A stretch of 64,000 nt of DNA, from positions 100,070 through 164,069 of the forward strand of contig NW_004190425.2 of assembly GCF_000224145.3 (NCBI RefSeq), given 5' to 3'. This document shows, in pieces, positions 30,611-42,026 of this stretch. The notes below the pieces were generated by a model. The model saw nothing but the letters and a program-made list of their open reading frames with translations, had not been told where the DNA came from and made no database searches. The stretch comes from Ciona intestinalis (taxonomy: Eukaryota; Chordata; Ascidiacea; Phlebobranchia; Cionidae). Every line of letters starts with the position of its first letter. Positions within the stretch are counted from its first letter, which is position 1. Position numbers and translations under genes: made by a program.

Positions 30611-32518
30611 TTAAAGTTTTGGTGAGGCAGCCACCAATATATCTTTCATGCGTTGCAACGAAGAGATCAGCGTATTCTTAAATTTAACAGTATTATATTC
30701 TGGAATTGTGTTGAATACAGAAATGGAAACCAAGATTTTGTTATTTTTAGGGTTGTAACATACACCATATCCTTCATTAACTGCAGGTCCAAATGCCATG
30801 CATAAATCAGCTTTGCATGGAACCTGGCTAGTTGAAAGGTTAAAACTCATTGCCTTTTTGTACGTTGGGTCGTTATAGATTTCTGGCGTTTCGAGACCCG
30901 ATTTGGTTGCAATTAATCTAAGACCAAGCAAATGTCGGTCAATTCCATTACCAGACACTGCACACACAGTGTAAGCACGATGTGCAGCGACTGCATCACG
31001 TAACTTTGCTGCAAGGTCTTGGACAGAAGATTTTCCTGAAACTACAGCTTCAGTAAATGCTTGAGATGTGCTGGAACAAGAGCGAATGGTATCTGTTCTT
31101 CCGAGTCGAAATCTTCGCAGTGATGCGCTTTCATATGTCGCAGGTGGTTTGTTATGGAGGGTATAGTAAGCTAGCTGCAGTGCTATTTGAAAAAATGAAT
31201 CTGGACTGAGCTTTTGAGACTTTATGAAATCTTTTCCAAAATCTTTGAAGTTTAGAACTTCAATGGTGAGATTGTTGATCAAACTATCCACTTTCATGGA
31301 GGCATTCTCAATTCTCATTTTTGTGTCCTCCTTAATATTAAATGGGAGAAACTTTGGATGGGGAAGAGATAAAATGGAAGATCTTGGTTGTGTTATTGGT
31401 TCATCACAATACTTATACACATGATCAAGCAATGCAGCGATTGGAGGTCCTTCAGCTGGTGAATGCTCATAAGCAAGACCCACTCCACCATCCTGATCTA
31501 CAATCATTTGCACAGTTTTATCGAACCATCGATTCCCTGTGTTGTATTGACTCCCACCTCCATGCAAGCAACGACCGGCCATATCACTTCTCCATCTATT
31601 CTCAGAAACTTTGGATGATCGCTCATCCAGACAAAGGGCAAAAATTGATCTCTGAATGGAACGAACGGATGCCTGATTTTGGCGATCTTCCATTAATGTT
31701 TGGTAAGCAGAACCCCAAGTATCACGATCTTCTGATGTTAGAATTCCAACTGGATCTGAGCGTGGCATTCCATTTGTGGCAGTAACAATACGACTGAGTT
31801 GTGTTTCCAACTGTCTAATAGTTAGTGGTGTACGATCTCTGTTATAAACTTCCAATTCAAAGTACTTGTTCTTGCATATGACAGTAATATGACGTGGTGG
31901 TCTCCATGATCTGGCATAGCATCTTGAACCATCTTTTTCAATTCCTGGGATTCTACATGATGATAAAATACGATAATATTGATCCATACAAAGTGGTTTA
32001 CCACCAAGCATTTCGACAGGCAGTGTCTCATTATCAATGTTGACTTTGTAATCAAGGATAGCTGCTACAACTTTTGCAGCTTGTTCAACTTGACCTTTAA
32101 CTCCAGAAAATTTATATTTGGGAAAAGAAACCGAAGGACTACAATGAATAACAACAGAAGCACGAGACTTCAAGTAAGCTTCATCAAGCCACCAGTCAGA
32201 CAACCAGTTTTCCTTTTTATCTGCATGTTGAAGCAACAATTCTTGCAGCTTTTCCCCTATGCCATTTGCTTTTCCAAATTCCTGCACCAACTTCTGTGTA
32301 TGATTAAACTCACTTTCATTTACCAATGGAGTCACTGTCTTCAGATATTTGTCTAAAGTTTGTTGCAGTGTTGGTACTGGTAGATTAGGTAGGCTCTCTT
32401 GGTGACTATAAAATCTTGAAGATGGTACAGACAACACTCCATGTTTTGGTACCAACTGTCCGTGCAAACTGACCAAGGAATGACGAACCAAATGAGGTCT
32501 AAGCTTCGAATAAATCAT
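30611..32518 (-). CDS. CRAT: Carnitine O-acetyltransferase
   Basis: Transfers acetyl between CoA and carnitine, buffering acetyl-CoA in mitochondria and peroxisomes. One uninterrupted ORF of 635 aa (human 626). Seen: basic, Ser-rich N-terminus (likely mitochondrial presequence), catalytic His in YEHSPAEGPP (His352), the carnitine-site TDTIRS (~476-480), the CoA/acyl-site STS in NLSTSQVPC (562-564), and CMAFGPAV with a Met (574) where short-chain enzymes have Met and octanoyltransferases Gly. The last residues are SPKL, a weak variant of the peroxisomal tail. Splice-acceptor-like GTTACAG sits 5 bases before the ATG, suggesting trans-splicing or a 5' UTR intron. Vertebrate CRAT has many introns; this coding region has none, so intron loss or retroposition should be considered. 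Confidence 0.97.
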   Translation of the reverse strand: MIYSKLRPHLVRHSLVSLHGQLVPKHGVLSVPSSRFYSHQESLPNLPVPTLQQTLDKYLKTVTPLVNESEFNHTQKLVQEFGKANGIGEKLQELLLQHADKKENWLSDWWLDEAYLKSRASVVIHCSPSVSFPKYKFSGVKGQVEQAAKVVAAILDYKVNIDNETLPVEMLGGKPLCMDQYYRILSSCRIPGIEKDGSRCYARSWRPPRHITVICKNKYFELEVYNRDRTPLTIRQLETQLSRIVTATNGMPRSDPVGILTSEDRDTWGSAYQTLMEDRQNQASVRSIQRSIFALCLDERSSKVSENRWRSDMAGRCLHGGGSQYNTGNRWFDKTVQMIVDQDGGVGLAYEHSPAEGPPIAALLDHVYKYCDEPITQPRSSILSLPHPKFLPFNIKEDTKMRIENASMKVDSLINNLTIEVLNFKDFGKDFIKSQKLSPDSFFQIALQLAYYTLHNKPPATYESASLRRFRLGRTDTIRSCSSTSQAFTEAVVSGKSSVQDLAAKLRDAVAAHRAYTVCAVSGNGIDRHLLGLRLIATKSGLETPEIYNDPTYKKAMSFNLSTSQVPCKADLCMAFGPAVNEGYGVCYNPKNNKILVSISVFNTIPEYNTVKFKNTLISSLQRMKDILVAASPKL

Positions 32519-33487
32519 TTCTGCTGTAACAAAAGTTAAATAAGAATAAGTATATATACAAACACAAACTGAAAAGTACTATAACACAGTTCCTTGGAGG
32601 CTTAAACCAAATAACTAATAAACAATTACCCACAAAAACATAATATTAAAACTGTAGCGTTTACGTTTAACAGATGATCCTTTCAAGCCCGTTCACAACT
32701 ACTCAACGCAGACGCCGCACGTTCGATCGATCTCAGCAAGACTGCTTTCTTTCTTTGTCAACATATCGTATGTGTGCAGTACAAAGGTCAGGAGATGACT
32801 AAGTGACAACATTGCCAGCGAGGTTACCTTGGTACACGAAGAAACAAATGACTGCGCAAATTTGTGTATATTTATATTGTATACACGAGTTCTGTTTGTG
32901 TAGACCTGTTTCGCTTATGTTTATACGTGTATAAATTCTAGTATGCTAATTGCTAACCAAAAACATCGTGCAGCTGTAACGACCGGTCGTAGAATCACGC
33001 CACACAAGTTTTATTGTTTCCAATATCGACCTTTTTGTTTGACGTCCCATGCTAACTTTCCTATAACGCGTCAGATGCACCCGCCCTTTGCTTGAGTTAC
33101 CGCCGATGCTCACATTCTTTGTAAAATCGTTCAACATCATTTACCAGCTATTTCACGGCTGCTATATATACTGTTGTGTCCTCGCCGTTATGGAAAATGA
33201 GAGGTACGAGAATTAGAAGTGAACAGGAAATCATAGCTACTGTAACCAAGAGCACACAATAAGTAAAAATCCTAGATAACCCGGACCAGGAAACGACAAT
33301 CCGACAACTTCTGGATAACCCATGTTGGGAAGTAGCTTTTCATACCCGCGAGCGCAATACTAAGTTAACTGCAACCAAAATACAAACTGTACGAACATGG
33401 GTGTCTAGATAGCATCCAACCATCACACTCCAAACAAGCCTACCTCCGCATGACAACTATTACGCTAAAGGGACCTAATGTGATATA
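32519..33487. other. CRAT upstream region
   Basis: AT-rich intergenic DNA with no supported gene. CRAT promoter is expected here. Confidence 0.4.
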
Positions 33488-33672
33488 TTACTATGGGGTA
33501 AGATGAGACACCGTTAGCCCATAATATCCAAATATCCTGATTTTGTTTCAAACGATTAACGATCAATTGGAGTCGTAAATATACGGTTTTATAACTTTCT
33601 GATTGTTCTTTTTTTACTACCAAATGGGACGAGAAAGTAGAATGAAAAGGTGTCCCATCTTCCCTATACTTT
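33488..33672. mobile_element. M1 MITE
   Basis: ACTATGGGGTAAGATGAGAC left, GGTGTCCCATCTTCCCTATA right, with the family body (CATAATATCCAAATATCCTG, TACTACCAAATGGGACGAG). Confidence 0.8.
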
Positions 33673-33841
33673 AAACACAACCTTACATAACAACTTGAAC
33701 ATTTTGACTTAATTTTAATAACAAAGTTTTTATTATTATATACGAACGCAACAACACTGGTGCAACGAGGCAGTAATATCAGCGATTTTAAAATATTAAT
33801 AGTCAGCATAAAAACATTTTTGTAAAAGTTTAAAACATTCT

Positions 33842-33847
33842 TTTATT
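33842..33847 (-). terminator. Polyadenylation signal of MAP2K7
   Basis: AATAAA on the minus strand, about 430 bases after the MAP2K7 stop. Confidence 0.5.
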
Positions 33848-34275
33848 CACATCACCTGGTGAGTATAAGAAAAAGTGTTAAACAGCAAAAAAGAGTTAAA
33901 TACTAAGTACATCACCCTTCGGTAAAATCTTAAAAATTAAGGAAAAAGTTAATCAAACAGATTGCTGACTAACAATGTAACATGGTATGAATAGAATGTT
34001 ATTAAGTTTACAACAAATAGAGCACGTCAACCAGGTTAAAACAACACTCATATATTTCTATATAAGACCCTAAAAAATGTAAAACATGTTATAAAAAACA
34101 ATTTTGTGTCAATACAAAATGTCTTTTTTCTACATGTTCTCAACTTTAATGTGTGTGCAAATAGAAGCATTTTGGTTGTATCTTGTATGACTATACGTAG
34201 CAACTAGCAGCAACTCTGGTCTATCTCACTTGGGTAAAGGACTTGCACCATTAGAGGTAATCACTGAATCAAGTT

Positions 34276-37200
34276 TCACCTGAATATTGATTTACTTGAA
34301 GTAGGTTTGTTTGTTTGGTTTGGTGGGATCTTTGTAAACTCAAAGCCAGTGCCCAAAGAACGGGTTCGAGTGTGTTTGGCAAACTGAGCTTTTGTTATTT
34401 CAGCTGCAAATGCAAACGGATCGTTACTCGAAGCAATATTTCCCTGCATTGGATTACCACAACGATCTAATGATGCTGCTTTAGTTTGTGTGATCAATAC
34501 TTTACGCAACCATGCAGGAATATCAACCATTGAATGTTCATGTCGTCGTACAAACTCATGTTCAAGCAAGTCTCGATATTTTGGGCGGTACCTGTAATCC
34601 TTGGTACAACTGGAAGAAACAAAAATGTTTATAACATCTTATAAAGTATAAAACAGTAGCTTCAAAAATTTTGAAACTTGCTTTTAAACATAAACAAACT
34701 ATTGATAATTGGTACAAATGTGTTTTGTTCATTCAAGAGAAGGCCGTGTGATCCATTGTTTTGTTTGGCTTGTTAGCCCTATATACAAGTGTGTTGTCTG
34801 TTGTAAGAACTTTCAAGTCAGAATTCCCACAAAACTGAGTTATTAAAAAAGCGGTGCGCGACAGCCGACAGGTAAACAGAAAAGAATGTACATTGAACAC
34901 ATTTTAGTAAACGCATTATAGATAAAAAGAAAGAATGTAAAAATTATACTTAGTTGATACCCACCAGAAAGACACAAATCTTTTAAAACCGATGGAAAAG
35001 TTTTGATCATTTGGTAATTCAGGAGGTGCTTCTTCTAATATCTTGGTCAACATTTCAAAGTCAGTTTTGCAGTTATGGTAGGGGAATACCCCAGTTGCAA
35101 GTTCCACCAATGAAATACCAAGACTCCAAACATCGGCGCGGATATCATAGTTTGGGTGACTGGGGTCGGGACTTATCCTTTCCGGCTGTGGATTGAAAAA
35201 GAAATTGATTAATGAGAAAATAAAGAAAATATAGGTGTACTGTTTTACGCATCTGTCAACAGGTTTCAAAAGCATGAAACCACATGCATTTTGTTTATAT
35301 ACTATGCAAATACCCTTATTGCTGTGAAGGTTATAGGCATTGCTAATAAGATAAACATAACATAAGCAATATTATAGGGAATAAAGCAGGAAAATTCATA
35401 AAACAATAATGTGCTGCTATTGTGACGGTTTCTAATGACAACAAAACATTAGAAACCGTTTTCTACACAGAACAGGATACTCACGGCCATATACGCAGTA
35501 CAACCCGCTGCTCTTGTTTTAGCTTGTGAATCAACCAGACGACCACTAATTCCAAAATCACAGAGTTTAACATCACCAAGTTTATTAACCAATATATTGG
35601 ATGGTTTTACATCTCGATGTATTACTCCATGCTTCTCTTTAAGGTAATGTAAAGCTTTCACAACCTGCAACAAGTTTGCAATAAATTTGACAATATGATC
35701 AGCAAGTAGACAACAGTACATTATTATCATTAAGTTAGGAGTGATTTTTTTTGGTAACAAACCACACCTTTTCCACTTATTAAGTGTTTAATTAACATGA
35801 AATATATAATTAGACTTACAGAAACAGTCAATTTTCCAAGTATGTTCTCAGGCATGGGTCCATTTATTTTCTTCTTTAACTTATCGAAACATGTCTCCAT
35901 AAGTTCCATGCATATCCACACATTCACCTGAATCATGTGGCTATTTGTGAATATTGCAACATAATGTGTGGGTACATTACACAATATCTATTACTATTAA
36001 TATACACAATGTTGCACCACAACCAAAATAACACTGTGCTACAATGGGAACAATGTTTTTTAGGTTTACTAGATGATGGTATTAAAAATTATTGCAATAC
36101 ATAACTTGTAACTTATTACTTATGCTATACAGTTACATACTTTTCTATTTTTTCACATTGAAAACAAAACCTGCTGAGAAAAATGTTCCACACAAGACAC
36201 AATGATGCAGTGCATTTGTGCATTAATCTGTGTACTGTGTTACCTAATACTTATACAAAGCCAAAGGATAAACAAAAACTACCACAAACAAGAATTAGAA
36301 ACAACATTACCTCTGTTACAAATGTACCGTAGCATTTAACTATGTTTGGGCAATCGTGACTTTTTTGTACAATATCAAGGTCCATTAATATTCTCTTGTT
36401 TTCTTCTCTGTTTCCTGATCGGTGCATTTGCTATAATGGGAGGAATATTTAATTATATGCCAAACAATACTTAGCATACATGCAAATTAAAAAGCCATTT
36501 TATCAGGTTTTAAATGCACCAAAGAGAAATATCCATGATTGATATACCAACAAAATACACAGAACAGGATAAACCATTACTAAACCATACATTAAAAAAA
36601 TAAATATTAAAGCAACCATTTCTGTATAACTATTTAAAGGTATATAATAGTTCATGTGACCCACACATGACACAATGGTCATTAATAATTATAACTTAGT
36701 AGGCTTTTTGTACAGTCCTGAATGCTGTCAATATGTCTGTTGGGTATGTTGGAATACTGTTAGCATATCAAACCAAATTTTCTGATTGTGTTTTTAATAA
36801 TTACAAACACTCATTTAGAGTCACAGAGCTACTAATATTATATTTCTGAAAATATACTTTGTGCCTATCCGCTATCCAATGGTACACTAAAATAGAATGA
36901 AATGTCCTATATCACACGACCCTACTTTTTATCTGACACAAAACAAAATTTATTTGCATATTCACCTTTACAGCCATCACATGACCTGTGATATATCTCA
37001 TCTTATAAACTTGGCCACACGTTCCACTTCCAATCTGACCAAGATTTTCAAATTGTTCAACTTTTGCTTCGTAAATCATCGAATCAATTCTTAATTTTCC
37101 AGTTTGTCGAATCACTTCTTGTAACCTTGCGTCAATCTTTTCACTACATAGAGTAAGTTATATTGAAACAAGTTTTATAATAATCGATAAAATATTTGAT

Positions 37201-38725
37201 TGAAAATATAATAAAAACATAAAATATAAAGTAAACCAACCCAAAACACGAAAGAACAAGTTAAAGGATAAAAGTAACAACAAAAATGCATAGCGATTTA
37301 CCCTCTTAAGTTAGAAAGGATATTAAGGTGAAATGTACTTGATGTTCTGCAGGCATTAACTAACCTTACACACAAAAACAGGTGCTGGGCTACTTAGTTT
37401 ATCTGACATAACAAAACTTTTAGTTATATATATAGAGAGAGAGAGAAATGGCAATGATACAAAGCAAACTTTTTGGCCTTATTTAAAATGAAATCCTTAT
37501 ACTATACTGTCTAAAAATCCTCCTATGTAAAATAAAATCCTCCTATACTGTCTGTTATTACATCTTTTTAAGTGATACATGGCTAATTTATGAATTAATG
37601 TTTACCTTTCTTGTGTTTTTTCTGGTTGTGGAATTGAGGCAGGAAGGGCAAAGGATATTTGCTTTTTTCTTGCAGCCGAATCCACCGCACCTGAGGATGA
37701 CTTCATCAGTGATGCAGGTGAAGAGTTGGAAAAATTAAGTGACACTGAAATAATTAAAATCAAATGCAAATCACCATAATTAAAAAAAACAAGCTGATTT
37801 ATTAATTAGACAGGCTATTCAAACAAATCTTTGGAATTTAACAAATCAAGATTAGAAATACCGCAATAAAATAATAAAATATAGGACAAACATATTGATT
37901 AGTTATTTTGAAGTTGATTTTACATGCCTTAAACAGAGGTTATAACACGATTTGTTCTGTTTCATATATCTCGTGCCCTAAGAGTTACCAGGTAGGGTAA
38001 CTTTGTGGGTGTTTATTGTTTTGTAAATGTTTTTGCTTTTTATACAGGGCTGATAATTTAGACAACATATATACAGGACCACTGGGTTAGAACATAATAC
38101 AGGCGTTAAGTGTTTTGCCCAGGGAAACATATATATGCCCATAAAAGGTTAGAGGCGGGTGCGCTAACCCAGTCTGAGTATGGCAATTCCTAATGAGATC
38201 TCGCGCGTGCAAGACGGGTATTTTTCGTGTGCGTGCATGCTATCATTAAAAATCTGGGGGCAAAGCATGTACATTTTCAATCCAGGTTAGGAAATCTTGC
38301 TTAACCTAATACCTTTTTTTTTCTTTGTTCAGGTATTTGGCATGCGTAGCCTACGCGTAGGCCAATTGTGGCGTGCATCAACAAAAGTTTGTAAAAAGAA
38401 CGCTCGTGCACCTGCCATACTCTGCAGACTGGGACACTGGGCGCTAGCCACTGTACCCAAGCGCCGATTACACAGCAGAAAAGTTTTAAAAAAATTCAAA
38501 CAATTATAAAAAAGAACTTGATTAAAATTAAAAATTAACATAATTAAGTGCCCAATTGATTCACTCACTATGTGGTCTTGCTGATGAAGTTTGCTGCGAA
38601 TTCGACATATTTCCCATTCCGAGGTTAGTTGGCTTTTTTCGCGCATTTTGTTGCTGAAAGTTTAATTCAAGTTGTTTCATTCGCTTCTCCAGTGCATTAA
38701 GATCAACAGAACCATTCATTGTCAT
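34276..38725 (-). CDS. MAP2K7: Dual-specificity MAP kinase kinase 7 (MKK7)
   Basis: JNK-pathway MAPKK that phosphorylates JNK. Eight exons: 38725-38569, 37744-37606, 37143-36966, 36430-36311, 35927-35820, 35664-35485, 35185-34965, 34609-34276 (TGA); all phases agree; 478 aa. N-terminal coiled segment [15 protein letters not shown] like MKK7, then two candidate JNK-docking D-sites, RKKPTNLGM and RKKQISFAL. Kinase: [11 protein letters not shown] loop, [64 protein letters not shown] (activation loop S-x-A-K-T), [17 protein letters not shown], then the DVD-type docking region after [12 protein letters not shown]. The second in-frame ATG (38719) is two codons inside. Intron 1 contains a SINE. MKK4 is excluded by the MKK7-type loop and N-terminus. 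Confidence 0.96.
37433..37446 (+). repeat. (GA)n microsatellite
   Basis: Short GAGAGA run in MAP2K7 intron 2. Confidence 0.8.
37935..38190 (-). mobile_element. tRNA-derived SINE, minus, near full length
   Basis: AACACGATTTGTTCTGTTTC, CTCGTGCCCTAAGAGTTACC, GGACCACTGGGTTAG, GTTTTGCCCAGGGAAAC, GAGGCGGGTGCGCTAACCC. In MAP2K7 intron 1. Confidence 0.8.
38386..38475 (-). mobile_element. Possible second tRNA-like SINE head
   Basis: Reverse strand reads GGCGCTTGGGTACAGTGGCT and AGCGCCCAGTGTCC, an A-box-like block resembling the SINE head but with a different body. Fragmentary. Confidence 0.35.
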
Positions 38726-39002
38726 TGTGTAACAGATGCTGGCTTTACATTTACAACCAGCAAACTACGCATTTAAAAAACTGTACCCTGGATTAGAAAA
38801 GTTCGTATCCTGCATGTTTAAACAACAAGACGTATACAAACGAAAATAAAGTACGTACCAACAATCAACATTTAATTATTACCTACATTTACAACTAGAC
38901 ATGGCAAATTCCGCCAGACGGCGCTAAGTTTATTTATTAATTTTGTGGGGAGTTAAAGGATTTCAAGAAACATTATTTTCTCTTTTGTCGGCGTAGTGAA
39001 AG

Positions 39003-39039
39003 CATAGTTGATGAGAATATTCTATTCTCATCAACTATG
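39003..39039. repeat. Perfect 17-bp inverted repeat with 3-base loop
   Basis: CATAGTTGATGAGAATA (39003-39019), loop TTC, then its exact reverse complement (39023-39039). About 280 bp upstream of the MAP2K7 start on the other strand. Confidence 0.95.
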
Positions 39040-39059
39040 GTGAAAGGATCCTAGAGTGA

Positions 39060-40745
39060 CTTCAGCCATGTCACAGAAACAATTGTATTCACGCGTATTG
39101 CCAAAAAATACAGCCATTTGTCAACAAGGCCGAAATGTTGTTGGATAAGAAGAAGAAAGGAAGGTCTAAAACGAGAAATCATTGTCAATATAATCATGAA
39201 AAAATGTCCCGCTTACTTCAATATTGGGAATTGCGGAAAGAAAAGGCAACCTTGTTGGGATTACATGTAAAAATAGAAAACAGGTTTAACTTTTACAGAA
39301 AAATCTCAGTAAAAACGCTACCTTTACAGCAGCAGTTCACTTACATAAATGTGAAATAACGTACGTCTTTACTAACTTTGGGTTAACCTATCGTACGTTC
39401 TAATACCGACGAGCCATGAAGATATAAAAGACGAATTAACGAAGTACGACAAGGCAAACAAATCATTGGAAGAATAGATAAAGACGCGCTACTGACTATT
39501 CGCCGAGTAGCAATTAAAAAAAAACGACGACCTGCTGGACAAAAATCCAATTTCCAGTTATTTTTGGATTAAAAAAGAAGAGATGTATGTTACCTATAGA
39601 GTAAAGCAGTAAGGCAGGACAGAAACAAGGAGATTGCCAAACCAAAGCGAAAGAGTTTCGCAACTGTCAGCGCCTGAAGCAAACGTCGAGAGCAATAAGA
39701 CGCCGCAACGCACCGAGGAGCTGCAACTCGTTCCCAGGGTAGTAAGACGTCTACGCCTGGGAAAACTACAAAAGTGACAGGATCTTAAAAAACACATCCT
39801 ACAAGAACGTAAGCGAAGTTAGAATGGAAAATAAAAATATGGAAACCCTTACTCAAACTCAAGCCGCAAGCAAACGAACCATTAGAAGTCCATTGGAAAT
39901 AGATGGAGAACCTGACCCCAAAAACATGAGTCTGTGCAAAACAGAACATAGCGCTGTGCATTCTTGCTGTGAGGAATACGTCCGATTCGTGGTGGACGAG
40001 AACTGTCAGCTGACCAATTGCGTGAAATGCAATCAGGCAATGAAAAGACTGCCTTGCTGCAAGAAATTAATTCCGGAACAACAGAACAAAGATAACTGAG
40101 GATTCACGTGCGTAGATTATTGGGAATGCGGCGGCAATCGGGAGTCGTGCAAGGGCAGGAAAGGATGAGAAGTGCACGCGCTCTTCCTAAATCTGATAAA
40201 AAGAAAAGAGGATAAACGTGCTATAAATGAACTTCAATCAGGAAACCTAACAATAAAAGAACAAAATGACATATTTACGGGGCTCAGCTTTTCGACATTA
40301 CGGACTATGCACGAATTCGGCAACAAAAGGGAGCTCTGGTTGCTGTCGATATTTATAAAGTATTTGACACGCTTTCGTGAAAAATCATAATGCGGACCCT
40401 AAAGCAGTATGGATTTGAAAAAGACTTTAATTAAATGGGAGAAATTAGTTTGCACGGAGCCACAAGGTATTATTACCAACATTATATTTTTTTATTGTGG
40501 CCGTTAAAATTAAACGAGGAGTAAGACCGGGAGACCTTTTATCTCCGACCCTCTTTGTTCTTTGTATTGAACTTAGTGTTTTCTAGACGATACGCTTTCA
40601 AGCATATCGGCGTTGTTAGCCGAACTGGAGAAATTCGGTAAAACTTCCGGTTGCATGATAAACAAACCGAAGACGACCGCGTGCTGCAAAGGGTTACACG
40701 CCGATAATGATACAAACGCATTTGGACTGAATTGAACGCAAACAA
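39060..40745 (+). mobile_element. Degenerate non-LTR (LINE) retrotransposon
   Basis: Relic of a reverse-transcriptase element. Translated fragments in changing frames: a basic segment at 39135-39356; a Cys-rich frame at 39824-40096 (CCEEYVRF, NCVKCNQ); AVDIYKVFDTLS (~40336-40378), matching the LINE RT motif around the first catalytic Asp; KIIMRTLKQYGFEKDF; RGVRPGDLLSPTLFVLCIEL (~40509-40570), the classic LINE block; and SALLAELEKFGKTSG. Several stops and at least two frame changes interrupt the RT part, and the catalytic YxDD block is not visible. The limits are approximate and no target duplication was found. Clade not assigned. Confidence 0.7.
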
Positions 40746-40776
40746 GTTTCAAATATTTCGAAATATATATATATAG

Positions 40777-41395
40777 TAGGGTGGGGGAAGATGGGACACT
40801 TTGTCAGACGAGACTCTTTTTTAATTTTCTTTTTGCGAACCCCCAATAATTGATAATCAGGAAAATAAAGTTACAGAATTATTCGACAATGTTATCACGA
40901 CTTTATAAAACGTCCGTCAAAGCTGATTACTGTTTTTAAATATTTAAAAAAAAATATGTAAAATAGAAACAGTATACTTCGAACAGGTAAAAAATGCGAA
41001 ATAGTAAGGTGCTATTTTTTAATGCTCGCTAAATCATAGTAAAGCCGAAGATTGTTTTAGTTAGCGTGTGCGAACGATTAAACTAGTTTCATAGCTTCTT
41101 AAAACAACCTTGATTATTTCGTACAGTTTGATTTTGTCTCATAAAACTAGTTTAGTTTTGTAAAAAAACGCTAAGATATAAGCATGAAGAAAATAGGCAG
41201 GGGTCAAAATGACTTTAATTTAAGATAAAAACAACAAAAAAATCTGTTTAACGTTATCTATATGAAGTTTACATGGCAAAGAAGCTAGCACAGCCTGTTA
41301 AATTCGGTAGGTTAACTACAAGTTAAAGAATACTGCTAATGTAAATATATTTTAATTTAGAGTCTCTACCCCCACATTGTAGTAGTAAGATCGGC
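40777..41395 (+). mobile_element. Family C non-autonomous DNA element (~620 bp)
   Basis: Starts TAGTAGGGTGGGGGAAGATG and ends CTACCCCCACATTGTAGTAG. Body blocks TTGTCAGACGAGACTC, GGTGCTATTTTTTAATGCTC, AACTAGTTTCATAGCTTC, AAAATAGGCAGGGGTCAAAA recur inverted at 56322-56917. No ORF. Sits directly behind the dead LINE. Confidence 0.85.
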
Positions 41396-42026
41396 AGTTA
41401 TACATGTACATATCGTTAATATTGCTGTATAGCGTTCCCGTCCTATTTACGTCGTCCATTATTCATTTAATTAACGTCTTCCATCATGTTGTCCCATTTC
41501 CCAGCGTCGGCGTCATAGCGCGGAAATGTCCCGCTACGATTCCCACGAACCCAATAACTTTCTCACACGGCCCTAATTTACCGTGTCTCCCATTCCCGCT
41601 ATAAGTTGTGACGCTTTTCCCTTTCGCTCATTCTAAACTAAACGATGAAATAGCTTTTGGACGATGTATTATTCGAACTGNNNNNNNNNNNNNNNNNNNN
41701 NNNNNNNNNNNNNNNNNNNNNNNNNNNNNNNNNNNNNNNNNNNNNNNNNNNNNNNNNNNNNNNNNNNNNNNNNNNNNNNNNNNNNNNNNNNNNNNNNNNN
41801 NNNNNACGAAGAAAAACTACATAAAACGTCATCGACTCCATTGACTACAATAGTAAACGGGAACGACCCGCGAAAGAGAGAGAGAGTGTATCATGCTCTC
41901 TCCTTTGCCGACATTGGAGATGCGCGTTCTATTCTTTTTTATTTCTGTGGCCTTAATAGAGTTTTTAAATAACGGAGGCGCAAAGATTATCATGAAAGGT
42001 ATCTACTTCTAAAACAAATTAGTTTA
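41396..42026. other. Unexplained GC-richer stretch with N gap
   Basis: Distinct base composition (many CCC and CGT words) but no gene found. N gap at 41681-41805 hides the middle, so an element could be present. Confidence 0.4.
41681..41805. other. Assembly gap (125 N)
   Basis: Run of N. Confidence 1.

Noticed and set aside
31342-31785. 147-codon plus-strand frame
   Set aside because: Shadow of the CRAT coding exon on the other strand.
38297-38509. 70-codon frame before MAP2K7 exon 1
   Set aside because: Lies in MAP2K7 intron 1 and overlaps SINE-like sequence; no domain.
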